Of a stretch of DNA of 64,000 nucleotides, positions 50,422 to 60,251 are shown piece by piece. The first letter of the stretch is position 1; every line of letters begins with the position of its first letter. Made by a program: the position numbers and the translations under genes. Below the pieces are notes generated by a model. That model saw nothing but the letters and a program-made list of their open reading frames with translations, was not told where the DNA came from and did no database searches. Source of the DNA: Desulfobacterales bacterium (GTDB lineage Bacteria > Desulfobacterota > Desulfobacteria > Desulfobacterales > UBA2156); assembly GCA_011049715.1 (NCBI GenBank), contig DRHF01000109.1, positions 1 through 64,000 on the forward strand, in the 5' to 3' direction.

Positions 50422-51723
50422 ATGCCCTGGAATGATACCTACGAATGCATGCCGGTTGAAGCGCTTGAAAAATTTCAGGTAGAAAAGCTCAGAGAGACCC
50501 TGTCCTGGGTGCATGAAAAAGTTCCGTTCTACCGGAAAAAACTGGATGAAGCCGGTGTAACTCCCGGAGACATTCAACATTTGGAAGATTTATCCAAACT
50601 CCCGGTGACGGTCAAAAACGACATGAGAGACAACTATCCTTTTGGTCTTTGCGCCGTCCCGATGGAGAAGCTGGTTCGGGTCCATGCCTCTTCAGGCACC
50701 ACAGGAAAGCCAATAACCGGCCCGTATACTGCCGAAGATCTGGATCTGTGGACCGAATGCATGGCCAGAAATCTTTGGGCAGCTGGAATTCGGAGAGAAG
50801 ATATCGTCCAAAATACCTATGGATACGGGCTGTTCACCGGTGGGCTCGGTTTTCACCAGGGGGCCAATAAGATCGGGTGCATCGTTGTTCCAGCCAGTTC
50901 GGGTATGACCGAGCGGCAGGTCACCCTGATGCAGGATTTCGGAACCACTGCCCTGTTTTGCACCCCTTCTTATGCGTTGACCATCGTCGAACAAGCTGAA
51001 GAAATGCATATCGATATCAAGAAACTGCCTCTGAAAGTGGGTATTTTCGGCGCGGAACCATGGACAAAGGGGATCCGTCTGGAAATTGAGGAACGAATGG
51101 GGATAAAGGCCCTGGAAGCTTACGGTCTGACTGAAATCGGCGGACCCGGGGTATCGTTTGACTGTGAAGCACAGGAAGGCCTCCATATCAACGAGGACCA
51201 CTTTATTCCGGAAATCGTAGACCCTGTCACCCTTCAACCCCTCCCTTTAGGAGAAAGAGGTGAACTCATTTTCACATCGATCCAGCGACGGGCCATGCCG
51301 ATGATTCGGTATCGCACCAAGGACATCACACGGCTTTACCGTGAGCCGTGCGCCTGCGGGAGGACCCTGATTAAGATGGACAAAGTGACCGGGCGTTCCG
51401 ATGATATGCTCATCATCAGTGGCGTCAATGTTTTCCCCTCCCAGATCGAATCGCTTCTGCTCGATATCGACGAGGTGGAGCCCCAGTATGTGATCGTCGT
51501 AAAAAAGAAGGGGCGCCTCGATCATCTCTCCGTCAAAGTCGAGGGGAAAAGCGAGGTTTATGAAACCGGCGCAGAAAAGAGGGGGCAAGTGGAAGAAAAA
51601 ATCGCACATCACATCAAGGGGATGATGGGGATCGGCGTCGAAATTGAACTGGTTGAACCAAAATCGATTGCCCGAAGCGAAGGGAAAGCATTGCGGGTTA
51701 TCGACGAAAGACCAAAAGATTAA
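50422..51723 (+). CDS. paaK: Phenylacetate-CoA ligase-like
   Basis: VHASSGTTGKPITGPYTAEDLDLW, EAYGLTEIGGPGVSFDCE, GRSDDMLIISGVNVFPSQIE. Confidence 0.92.
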   Translation: MPWNDTYECMPVEALEKFQVEKLRETLSWVHEKVPFYRKKLDEAGVTPGDIQHLEDLSKLPVTVKNDMRDNYPFGLCAVPMEKLVRVHASSGTTGKPITGPYTAEDLDLWTECMARNLWAAGIRREDIVQNTYGYGLFTGGLGFHQGANKIGCIVVPASSGMTERQVTLMQDFGTTALFCTPSYALTIVEQAEEMHIDIKKLPLKVGIFGAEPWTKGIRLEIEERMGIKALEAYGLTEIGGPGVSFDCEAQEGLHINEDHFIPEIVDPVTLQPLPLGERGELIFTSIQRRAMPMIRYRTKDITRLYREPCACGRTLIKMDKVTGRSDDMLIISGVNVFPSQIESLLLDIDEVEPQYVIVVKKKGRLDHLSVKVEGKSEVYETGAEKRGQVEEKIAHHIKGMMGIGVEIELVEPKSIARSEGKALRVIDERPKD

Positions 51724-51729
51724 GGCGCC

Positions 51730-53751
51730 ATGCAAGCTGAAGACCCCAGAACCCACCGGGACCGATACCGGGTCTTTATCGAGGATGTTGCCGATGGGTT
51801 TTACGAAACCAATTTAAGAGGGGATTTTACATTTTTTAACGATGCCCTATGCCGGATTTTTGGTTACTCGAGGGAGGAGATTAAGGATCGAAATTTCCGA
51901 AAATTCATGAACAAAAAAAATGCTGAGCTCGCCTATGAGAGTGTCAACTCGGTATATAGAACCGGCAAAAGCATTACCAATATCATATGGCAGATTATTC
52001 ACAAGGATGGGGAGACGCGGATCCTTGAAATTTCTTCCAACCCAATATTTGATAAAAGCGGTAAAATAGATGGGTTCCGGGGAATTGCACGGGATGTCAC
52101 CCGGGAAAAACGGGCCGACCGGACAAATCATGCGCTGTTTCGCATCGCCATGGCGCTTTATCGTTTCAGGGGCCTCGATGAGCGTCTCGAATATATCGTC
52201 AAAGAGGTGAAAGACCTCATCGGACTCGAGGGTGCATCGATCATCCTCATCGACGATAAAAAAAATGAATTCTTCTTTCGGGCGGCCGGTTATGACAATA
52301 CCGAAATCAGCGAAAAGATAAAAGGAGTCCGGTTTCCGCTGGACAAAGGCGTAGCTGGAAGAGTGTACAGAACCGGCCGGCCGGTGATTGTTCCCGATAC
52401 CTCTAAAAGCCCCGACTTCTTCAACCAGGTGGACGTTCAATCCAATTATCAAACCCGAAACATGATTGATGTTCCGATCTCGACCTATGATCGAATGATC
52501 GGTATCCTCTGCGCGGTCAATAAGAAAGAGGGTGAATTTGACCAGACAGACCTGGAACTGATGAGCACCATTGCGAACACGGTGGCCTTTCCGATTGAAA
52601 ATGCCAGTATCAATGAAGCGCTCAATCGTTCCTATGAGGAAGTCAAGAGCTTGAACCGGGCGAAAGACAAGGTAATTCACCATCTCTCCCACGAGCTGAA
52701 AACACCCGTCTCCATCCTTTCCGCCTCATTGAGCCTTTTAAATGCCAAGCTTTCTTCCCACAAGGACAAGAGCTGGAAGCGAATCATGGAACGGGCGCAA
52801 CGGAACCTGAACCGGATCCTCGAGATGCAGTATGAAATTGAGGATATTTTGAGAGAGGGAAAATATCAGACGTATTATCTGCTCTCCTCTTTGCTCGATG
52901 CCTGTGTGGATGAACTGGAGGTTCTGTTTGAGTCCGAAGTTTGGAAGATGGGTAAAGACGTCAAGGGGCTCGCCGATGCCGGAATTGATGGAATCTTGGG
53001 AAAAATTCGTCAAAAGGTGGAAGAACTCTTCGGCCCCCGGGAATCCGTCTCCGAATTGATCGAACCCAATAAATTTGTTGAAACCCGGGTCAACGGTCTC
53101 CGGCCCCGATTTGCCCATCGAACTTGCCGGCTGATCACCCGGTTTGAACCGACATCATCGATCTGGATACCGCCGGATGTTCTTAAAAAGGTTGTTGAAG
53201 GCCTCATACGCAATGCGGTTGAAAACACACCGGACAACGGCCGAATAGAAGTGACGGTACGAGAAGGAAAAAAGGGACCCGAATTTGAAGTCAAGGATTA
53301 CGGCGTCGGGATAACCCCTGAAAAGCAACGCCTTATCTTTGAAAACAACTTTATTACTTACGAAACCATGCAGTACTCTACTCGAAACCCTTATGATTTC
53401 AACGCCGGTGGAAAAGGCTTCGACCTGCTGAGGATGAAAATTTTTTCCGAACGGTACAATTTCAAAATCCGGATGTCGTCGAAACGGTGCGGTTACATCC
53501 CCCGTGATGAGGACATCTGCCCGGGAAATATTGAGCTGTGTGAACAGTGCAGGAGAGAAAAAGATTGCCCCCATTCAGGTGGAACCACGATGACCGTTCA
53601 GTTCTTACCGGCGGATCAGTACGCCTTGGATCGAACAACAGATGAAAAAACAGAAGATATTATGGACAAAAAAAATGACAACAGACAGCAAGAGCCAAAA
53701 AAAACATCCAAAAAAATCAGATTCGCCAGAACGCTTCTTCCAGGAGATTAA
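51730..53751 (+). CDS. PAS-GAF sensor histidine kinase with Cys cluster in the ATPase domain
   Basis: PAS (ADGFYETNLRGDFTFFNDALCRIFGYS), GAF, HHLSHELKTPVSIL H-box, HATPase; C-x9-C-x6-C-x2-C-x5-C near the C-terminus. Confidence 0.88.
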   Translation: MQAEDPRTHRDRYRVFIEDVADGFYETNLRGDFTFFNDALCRIFGYSREEIKDRNFRKFMNKKNAELAYESVNSVYRTGKSITNIIWQIIHKDGETRILEISSNPIFDKSGKIDGFRGIARDVTREKRADRTNHALFRIAMALYRFRGLDERLEYIVKEVKDLIGLEGASIILIDDKKNEFFFRAAGYDNTEISEKIKGVRFPLDKGVAGRVYRTGRPVIVPDTSKSPDFFNQVDVQSNYQTRNMIDVPISTYDRMIGILCAVNKKEGEFDQTDLELMSTIANTVAFPIENASINEALNRSYEEVKSLNRAKDKVIHHLSHELKTPVSILSASLSLLNAKLSSHKDKSWKRIMERAQRNLNRILEMQYEIEDILREGKYQTYYLLSSLLDACVDELEVLFESEVWKMGKDVKGLADAGIDGILGKIRQKVEELFGPRESVSELIEPNKFVETRVNGLRPRFAHRTCRLITRFEPTSSIWIPPDVLKKVVEGLIRNAVENTPDNGRIEVTVREGKKGPEFEVKDYGVGITPEKQRLIFENNFITYETMQYSTRNPYDFNAGGKGFDLLRMKIFSERYNFKIRMSSKRCGYIPRDEDICPGNIELCEQCRREKDCPHSGGTTMTVQFLPADQYALDRTTDEKTEDIMDKKNDNRQQEPKKTSKKIRFARTLLPGD

Positions 53752-54508
53752 TGTCGAGTTTCTGATCCATGAATTGAAGGGTCCTATTTCGATCGTTGAA
53801 ACAGGTCTCCGTTCCCTGCTGGAGAGAAAAGAAAAATACGGGCCCTTGTCCACCCGGCAGGAAAAAACATTGAAACGGGCCGCAAAAAACATCAAAAAGA
53901 CCCGTGAAATGGTCAATGGTTTGCTTGAAATCGGTCGCTCCGAAGCCGGCGCATGCATCTGTTGCCGGTTTCAACCCTCCCGGACCGTCCACGAAGTCGT
54001 TTTGGATGGGCTGGAGACCGCATTGGGGGCTATTTTCGATGAGTCAAAGGAAGATTGGAAAGAGAATGAAATGTATCAATTTTTTTCCGAAAATGGCGTT
54101 TTCCTCGACATTTCGCCACGCGTGAACAACATTGAGATGCTACAGGATGAAACAAAGTTTCGTCAGATCTTCTTGAATCTTGTCACCAACGCCCTTTTCT
54201 ACCGCAAAAAACGGGTTGAAATCAAAATGAGAATGAAAGACGACCAGCTTCTCCTGGAAATTACCGATGACGGACCCGGGATCAAACCCGAACATCACGA
54301 TACCGTTTTTAAACAATACACACAGATCCAAGGCGCCTCATCCGAACTCCAAAGAAAAGGCCATGGACTCGGGCTCGCAGGCGCCCTTATCTTATCACGA
54401 TGCCTCGGTGGTAATATTCAAATCAAAAGCGATAAAGAAAAAGGAACCACTTTTTGCCTGACGCTCCCCATAAGACTGGAAAACAGCGCCCGTTTACTGA
54501 CCCCCTGA
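53675..54508 (+). CDS. Histidine kinase overlapping the preceding one
   Basis: FLIHELKGPISIVETGL H-box, NLVTNALFYRKK N-box, DDGPGIKPEH, GHGLGLAGALIL; track ORF begins at 53642. Confidence 0.85.
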   Translation: MTTDSKSQKKHPKKSDSPERFFQEINVEFLIHELKGPISIVETGLRSLLERKEKYGPLSTRQEKTLKRAAKNIKKTREMVNGLLEIGRSEAGACICCRFQPSRTVHEVVLDGLETALGAIFDESKEDWKENEMYQFFSENGVFLDISPRVNNIEMLQDETKFRQIFLNLVTNALFYRKKRVEIKMRMKDDQLLLEITDDGPGIKPEHHDTVFKQYTQIQGASSELQRKGHGLGLAGALILSRCLGGNIQIKSDKEKGTTFCLTLPIRLENSARLLTP

Positions 54509-54624
54509 TCGGTGAACGCCCCCAATCGAGGACATGCACCTCAGCCTACACGGGTTTCGCCTCTTTACTCCGCCGGGATGCGGTATCCTGAGCAGGTGAA
54601 CTGACACTTGTGCCCTGCACTTTA

Positions 54625-54803
54625 GGGTTCGCGCAGAAATAACTTCGCAGAATTGGCGCTTAGATTTGGTTCAGGTTTGGCTGATCCGAGAGCGTAAAAC
54701 CACAGGAATAGCGAGCTATTTCGAGGATTTTGCGAGTGAGGCATCGGTCAAAGATGGGCTGAAGCTAAGATGCTAAAATGTGAAGTTATTTTTGCGCAAA
54801 CCC
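54625..54803. repeat. MITE-like element, family B copy 2
   Basis: 179 bp, near-identical to 17153-17331; TIR GGGTTCGCGCAGAAATAACTTC ... GAAGTTATTTTTGCGCAAACCC; TTA trinucleotide on both sides. Confidence 0.88.
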
Positions 54804-55669
54804 TTAGTTTGCAAAAGTGCAAAGTCGCGGTCGACCATCCCCTGGATACCTTCAAAATCATCATCTGTCAGATGTTGAAACCGGCCCTGCATTTTCATGT
54901 AGTCTTTCACCGGTTTGTCTCCGATGAAATTGAGGGTGTACCCTGTGCCGTCTATGACCTCGTATAGCGGGAACACATTAGACTGGACCGCCAGTCGGGA
55001 GATCTTGACGGACATTTCCGAGGGTACTTTCCAGCCTGTCGGGCAGGCCGCAAAAACATGGATAAATCGAACCCCTTGTTTCATATCTTTTGCCCGGGTG
55101 AACTTGCGGATCATGTCTTCGGGAAACGCGATGTTGGCGGTAGCCGCATACGGGATACGATGGGCAGCCAGAGCCTCAACAATATTCTTCTTATGGGTCT
55201 TTTTCCAGCTCCGACCGGGTGTGGTGGTGGTTCGGGCGCCGTAAGGGGTGGATGAACTCCGCTGGGCCCCTGTATTCATATAGGCTTCATTGTCATAACA
55301 GACATAGATAAAATTCTCGTTCCGTTCAACCGCTCCGGAAAGGGATTGGAATCCAATGTCAAAGGTGCCGCCGTCCCCGGCCCAGGCCATTACCGTGGTT
55401 TCGCTATCTCCCTGCATATCCAAAGATGCCCGAACACCGCTGGCGGTGGCCCCGGCCGTGGCAAAGGCGGCATGCAAAATCGGCACCTTGAGACTGGTCT
55501 GCGGGTAAGCGCCTGAAATAACCCCCCAACAGCATGCGGGAATCACAACCACGGTCTTTTTGCCCAATGCTTTTAATGCAAATTTCATGGCAATGGCAGC
55601 GCCACAACCCGGACATGCCACATGCCCGGGGTAGAGATAATCGATATCAGGGATATATTTCGATATCAT
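54773..55669 (-). CDS. 2-oxoacid:ferredoxin oxidoreductase beta subunit (TPP-binding)
   Basis: HVACPGCGAAIAMKFALKAL, VMAWAGDGGTFDIGFQSLSGAVERNENFIYVCYDNEAYMNTG. Confidence 0.93.
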   Translation of the reverse strand: MISKYIPDIDYLYPGHVACPGCGAAIAMKFALKALGKKTVVVIPACCWGVISGAYPQTSLKVPILHAAFATAGATASGVRASLDMQGDSETTVMAWAGDGGTFDIGFQSLSGAVERNENFIYVCYDNEAYMNTGAQRSSSTPYGARTTTTPGRSWKKTHKKNIVEALAAHRIPYAATANIAFPEDMIRKFTRAKDMKQGVRFIHVFAACPTGWKVPSEMSVKISRLAVQSNVFPLYEVIDGTGYTLNFIGDKPVKDYMKMQGRFQHLTDDDFEGIQGMVDRDFALLQTKGLRKNNFTF

Positions 55670-55697
55670 ATCAGTTCAACCTTTTCATGGTGCGGGC

Positions 55698-56867
55698 TCA
55701 ATTTTTTACCTCCACAACCTGAGTCTCCACCCAGGTACTTTCTCCCTTTGGAAGCTCGCCCTTTTTTGTTTTCCAGTATATCGCTTCCAAACTGTCCGGC
55801 GTCACATCCCTGCCACCGAGCCCCGCAATATACCCAAACACCGGCGGGTGCGGATCCATGTTATAAAGGGCGGATTTTAGCTCCTGGCAAAAAATACCGC
55901 CGGCCCCAAAAGAAATATTTCTATCGATGACCGCCACTTTTTTGGCCGCTCTCACCGCCCGGCGGACAAAATCAGCAGGAAAGGGCCTGAACATTTTGAT
56001 TTTGAGCATCCCCGCCTTTTCCCCTTTTGATCTTAAATCGGAAATGACAGAGCGGCAGGTGCTGGCGATCGTTCCGCTCACAACCAGTATAACCTCTGCA
56101 TCTTCACACGCAACCGCTTCCACCGGACCGTATTGACGATCAAAAAGGGTAGAAAATTCTTTTTCCACCTCCAAATAACATGAACTGACCTGTTCCATGG
56201 CCATCTGAATATTCTGTCGCATTTCCATGTAGATCGATGGGGGCGTCAGCTGGCCCATGTTACAGGGCTTTTCGGTGTCAAGTTTTACACCGGATGAAAA
56301 TGGGGGAAGAAATTGATCCACCTGTTTCTGCTCGGGGATATCGACCGGTTCCAGGGTATGGGAAAGAAAAAAAGCATCCTGGATCACCATGACCGGAAGA
56401 TTCACCCATTCGGCCAGCCGGAACGCGTGAAGTGTGGTATCAAAAACCTCCTGACCATCTTCACAGTAGAATTGTATCCACCCGGTGTCCCGCTGGGCGA
56501 GGCTGTCGGTCTGATCGGCCCAGATATTCCATCCGGGCCCCAACGCGCGGTTTACCTCCGCCATGACAATCGGAAGGCGGGCCCCGGAAGCCCAATGCAA
56601 AAGTTCATGCATCAGGGCCAGCCCGTGTGAAGACGTAGCAGTAAAGGTTCGCACCCCCATGGTCGAAGCGCTGATCACCGCAGCCAAAGCAGAGTGCTCG
56701 CTTTCCACACATAAAAATCGCGCATCCATGGTACCATTTTCGCAATATTCCGACAATGCCTCCACGATATGTGTCTGTGGAGTGATCGGATAGGCAGAGA
56801 TCACCTGAACCTTTGCCAGACGCACCGCTTCCGATGCTGCATGGCTTCCCTCCATGACCTGTTTCAT
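55698..56867 (-). CDS. 2-oxoacid:ferredoxin oxidoreductase alpha subunit
   Basis: MEGSHAASEAVRLAKVQVISAYPITPQTHIVEALSEY; start shifted from 56927 to MKQVMEGSHAA. Confidence 0.92.
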   Translation of the reverse strand: MKQVMEGSHAASEAVRLAKVQVISAYPITPQTHIVEALSEYCENGTMDARFLCVESEHSALAAVISASTMGVRTFTATSSHGLALMHELLHWASGARLPIVMAEVNRALGPGWNIWADQTDSLAQRDTGWIQFYCEDGQEVFDTTLHAFRLAEWVNLPVMVIQDAFFLSHTLEPVDIPEQKQVDQFLPPFSSGVKLDTEKPCNMGQLTPPSIYMEMRQNIQMAMEQVSSCYLEVEKEFSTLFDRQYGPVEAVACEDAEVILVVSGTIASTCRSVISDLRSKGEKAGMLKIKMFRPFPADFVRRAVRAAKKVAVIDRNISFGAGGIFCQELKSALYNMDPHPPVFGYIAGLGGRDVTPDSLEAIYWKTKKGELPKGESTWVETQVVEVKN

Positions 56868-58594
56868 ATGTTCTCCTCCTCCAGGACGATGGCGTTTCGG
56901 GGACATTCCACCACACAGATGCCGCATCCTTTACAGTAATCCAGATCAATCACCTTCTTTTCGCCCCGACCTATAGCGACCTCGGGGCAAAACAACCAAC
57001 AGTTATCGCAATCGTTGCAGATGCCACAGTTAAAACATCGTTCGGCTTCTTTTATTGCTGCCTTGGTTGGCAAAGCCGGCTCAGGTTCAGTGGGCAGATG
57101 AAGGTCGTTTTTCCCATGAGTCGCGGGAACCCGGGAGGATGATTCAAAGTAATCCGTGTTGATTTCATCAAACAAAACAACGTGGGGATTTCTTTTTTTG
57201 CGATCACCGCTGCGATAGATCTCCATGGAAAGAGATGGCCCATCCCCTACCCGACACTCATCAATACATTCTTCAATGGCTTCCCAGCCTTTTTTAAAAT
57301 AAATATCCAGAGCCATTGCCGCCTGTTTCCCCGATGCGATGGCATCGGCCACGCTCTTGATCCGGTTGGTTAAATCACCACCAAAAATCACCGGCCGATC
57401 ATCCACTGTAAATACCGTGTGGGTCAGGCTCAGGCTTTTGCCTGCATTTTCTGCGGGAAGATACCAGGATTTACCGGCTTCGGCGCCAATGGCGCTGAAA
57501 ACATTTTGGACCGACAGGGTTTGATGCCCGGATCCGTCGGGGACAACATTCGCCCGGCCCATTTCATCCCTCCCGCTTATCTTCATTCGCTGCAGTGTCA
57601 GCAGATACCCACCTTTTTGTTCCTGTATCTGCAAAGGGGCAACCCGTTCGATAATTTCAACACCCTCCTCAATGGCCATTTCCACTTCGTGCTGAAATGC
57701 CGGCATGTCTTTTTTGCGCCTGCGATATACCAAAATAGGATTTGTCCCCTCGCGAACCAACGACCGGGCAACATCAACGGCGGTATTCCCGCCGCCGATC
57801 ACTGCTGAAGACCCACTAAACCCGGATGTTTGATTCCGGCGAAATCGATGGAGAAATTCGAGCCCTTCAATTGCTTTCACCGCTCCCGGGATTTTCATTT
57901 CCAGCGGTTTTGTGTGTCCGCAGGCCATGAAAATCGCATCAAATCGTCCTTTCTCATTTTTAAGAAAATCTCGGGTCACCGGTTTTTGGCAATGGATCTT
58001 AACACCCTGGTGTTCAATCCGTTGGATTTCATTTTTTAAAATGTGGGCCGGTAATCGAAAGCCGGGGATTCCCCAACGCAGGACCCCGCCGGGTTCGGGA
58101 TGCTGATCAAACACTTCGCAAGTGTAACCCAGCGCCGCCATAAAATAAGCCGCAGACAGACCCGCCGGCCCGGCGCCGACAATGGCAACCCTTTTCCCGT
58201 TGTCCGGAAGCGGGTTCATCGCCCTCTCCTTCCCGTTTGACAAAACCATATCGCCGAGAAACCGTTCAAGGTGCTGAATTGCAACGGGCTCATCCCATTC
58301 GTTCCTGTTGCAGGACGCTTCACAGGGATGAAAACAGACATGCCCGCAGGTCGAAGGGAATGGATTTTCCCGTAGCAGGGTTTCCCCTGCCTCCTTGAAC
58401 AAGCCCCGGCTGATCAGCATCTCGATCCGGGAAATATCTGTTCCGGCAGGGCAGGCAACGCTACAGGGGGCGGTTTTTTCATCATACCGCGGTCGAACAA
58501 ATCGCCACATACCGGTTTTATTGATTTCGGTGGACATATGAGATCGTGCATAAAATAACGGAATCCTATTTATGGATTTTTCTGCTGCAGTCAT
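56864..58594 (-). CDS. GltD-like FAD/NAD(P) oxidoreductase with C-terminal 4Fe-4S ferredoxin domain
   Basis: RVAIVGAGPAGLSAAYFMAALGYTCEVFD, AVIGGGNTAVDVARSLVREG, CKGCGICVVECPRNAIVLEEENI; start shifted from 58678 to the ATG one nt after the upstream stop. Confidence 0.92.
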   Translation of the reverse strand: MTAAEKSINRIPLFYARSHMSTEINKTGMWRFVRPRYDEKTAPCSVACPAGTDISRIEMLISRGLFKEAGETLLRENPFPSTCGHVCFHPCEASCNRNEWDEPVAIQHLERFLGDMVLSNGKERAMNPLPDNGKRVAIVGAGPAGLSAAYFMAALGYTCEVFDQHPEPGGVLRWGIPGFRLPAHILKNEIQRIEHQGVKIHCQKPVTRDFLKNEKGRFDAIFMACGHTKPLEMKIPGAVKAIEGLEFLHRFRRNQTSGFSGSSAVIGGGNTAVDVARSLVREGTNPILVYRRRKKDMPAFQHEVEMAIEEGVEIIERVAPLQIQEQKGGYLLTLQRMKISGRDEMGRANVVPDGSGHQTLSVQNVFSAIGAEAGKSWYLPAENAGKSLSLTHTVFTVDDRPVIFGGDLTNRIKSVADAIASGKQAAMALDIYFKKGWEAIEECIDECRVGDGPSLSMEIYRSGDRKKRNPHVVLFDEINTDYFESSSRVPATHGKNDLHLPTEPEPALPTKAAIKEAERCFNCGICNDCDNCWLFCPEVAIGRGEKKVIDLDYCKGCGICVVECPRNAIVLEEENI

Positions 58595-58595
58595 T

Positions 58596-59204
58596 TTATT
58601 CGTTTTCCTGTTTCTCCGTTTTTTCCACGCCGTTGCCCTGGTCCACCATGCCAAAACAGGCCACTGCTTCAAATGCAAGGGTTGCCGCCTTCACATTTTG
58701 TTCCGGCTTCACAGAAATTTCCTCTTGAATCGCCGAGGTCACCGCATGCAGTGGTAGTGTCTCCATAATTCCGGAAAACGCCCCCGTCATTGCCGTATTT
58801 ATCATCGGATGGGTATGGGTTCCCAGATCATTATCCACCGCAATGCCGGTGGCATCCACATGTGCCAGTTTATATCCGTTAAACGGTTCCAGGTTCTCCG
58901 GAAGGACCGGGGAATTTAACAAAATCCACCCGCCGGGTTTGAGGCCCCCTGTCACATCCGCTGTCTCCAGAAGCTTGCGGTCCTGAACAATTACAGCGTC
59001 CGGATTATACACGTTGCTTCTGATCAGGATCTTCTTTTTATCGAGCCGCAGGTATGCCTCAACCGGCGCCCCCCGCCTCTCCACACCAAAATGTGGAAAG
59101 GTCTGGACATAATACCCAACGGAGAAAAAGGCCTTTGCCAGGATGACCGAGGCCACCACCGTACCCTGCCCTCCGCGACCATGAAATCGAATTTCCTGCA
59201 TCAT
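58596..59204 (-). CDS. 2-oxoacid:ferredoxin oxidoreductase gamma subunit
   Basis: IRFHGRGGQGTVVASVILAKAFFSVGYYVQTFPHFGVERRGAPVEAYLR. Confidence 0.94.
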   Translation of the reverse strand: MMQEIRFHGRGGQGTVVASVILAKAFFSVGYYVQTFPHFGVERRGAPVEAYLRLDKKKILIRSNVYNPDAVIVQDRKLLETADVTGGLKPGGWILLNSPVLPENLEPFNGYKLAHVDATGIAVDNDLGTHTHPMINTAMTGAFSGIMETLPLHAVTSAIQEEISVKPEQNVKAATLAFEAVACFGMVDQGNGVEKTEKQENE

Positions 59205-59383
59205 GACCGATCTGCCTTATGATTATCGAAAAATTGAAGCATGCCCTGCCGTGCCATCCAATGCCTTTTGAAATTAAAGCATATTTTCGTTGAAGATGTG
59301 GCATATTGCCGGCTTAAAACAATTTGCTTTGCGATGATGACGGCACAATCAAAATGTTGGTCCAGACTTATACATAAATATTT

Positions 59384-59579
59384 CAAGTTTCGCACCTGAT
59401 ATTTTAAGGAAAGTTGCATCAGGCATAGGGTAAAAAGAAACCAGACCATCGCGTGCCTGTGCACGGTGATTACTTTATGGATACAGGTTCAAACTGATTG
59501 CTTCATTGTTTTTCCAAAAAATTTTATTTACCCCACGCCAGATGCTGCACCGTGCCCCATTGGGGGTGCGAAACTTGAG
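59384..59579. repeat. MITE-like element, family A copy 2
   Basis: Perfect 13-bp TIR CAAGTTTCGCACC ... GGTGCGAAACTTG; flanking 9-bp direct repeat TAAATATTT (59375-59383 and 59580-59588); homologous to 4848-5137. Confidence 0.85.
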
Positions 59580-59587
59580 TAAATATT

Positions 59588-60089
59588 TACATCGATGCTT
59601 ATCAAACACGTAACCCGAATGCAAGCGCCTATTACCGCTGCGTCGAAGATCATTTTGAACAATTGGAAGCTGTCTGGGACGACCGTTATCAGTGCCGCTT
59701 TGACTTTTGGCGATTTTCAAAATTTTTATCCCCATCTGCATATTCTCGCCACCGATGGCTGCTTTTACAACGATGCCGCCTTCATGGTATGCCCACCGCC
59801 TGATACCGGTGAACTTGAAAAGCTGTTGCGTTATGAAGTCTTCAAGATGCTTAAAGCGGAAGGCAAAATCACTGATGTCGTGATCGAAAACATGCTCAAT
59901 TGGCATCATAGTGGCTTTAACGTTTATTGCGGCAAAACCATATGGCCGCACAATCAAGAGGGCCTGGAAAATCTGGCGCGCTATATTATTCGAGCCTCCT
60001 TTTCCCAGGAGCGCATGACATATGTTGCGGCACAGGATACATCCGACGGGATTGCCAAAAGGGTTTTCATCTACCAATTTCAACCGTGA
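59588..60089 (+). pseudogene. IS91-family transposase remnant, internally deleted and frameshifted
   Basis: Frame 1: YIDAYQTRNPNASAYYRCVEDHFEQLEAVWDDRYQ (N-terminal part); frame 2: LTFGDFQNFYPHLHILATDGCF...LENLARYIIRASFSQERMTYV (C-terminal part). Confidence 0.8.
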
Positions 60090-60251
60090 ACGGTTACAAA
60101 TCCGATTCCTTCTGACCAGCAATCCTTGAACCACGGTGGCCGGATACGGGATTTGTAAGGCAATGCCCTACAAAAAAATCAGCCAAAACCTTACAGACAA
60201 ATAAAATTCTTTGCTGTATAACTATGCATAAAGACTGAAGTTTCACCGTTT

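Noticed and set aside
51847-52692. 281-aa minus-strand ORF opposite the sensor kinase
   Set aside because: Long only because of GC-rich antisense coding; the opposite strand has clear PAS/GAF/HisKA motifs
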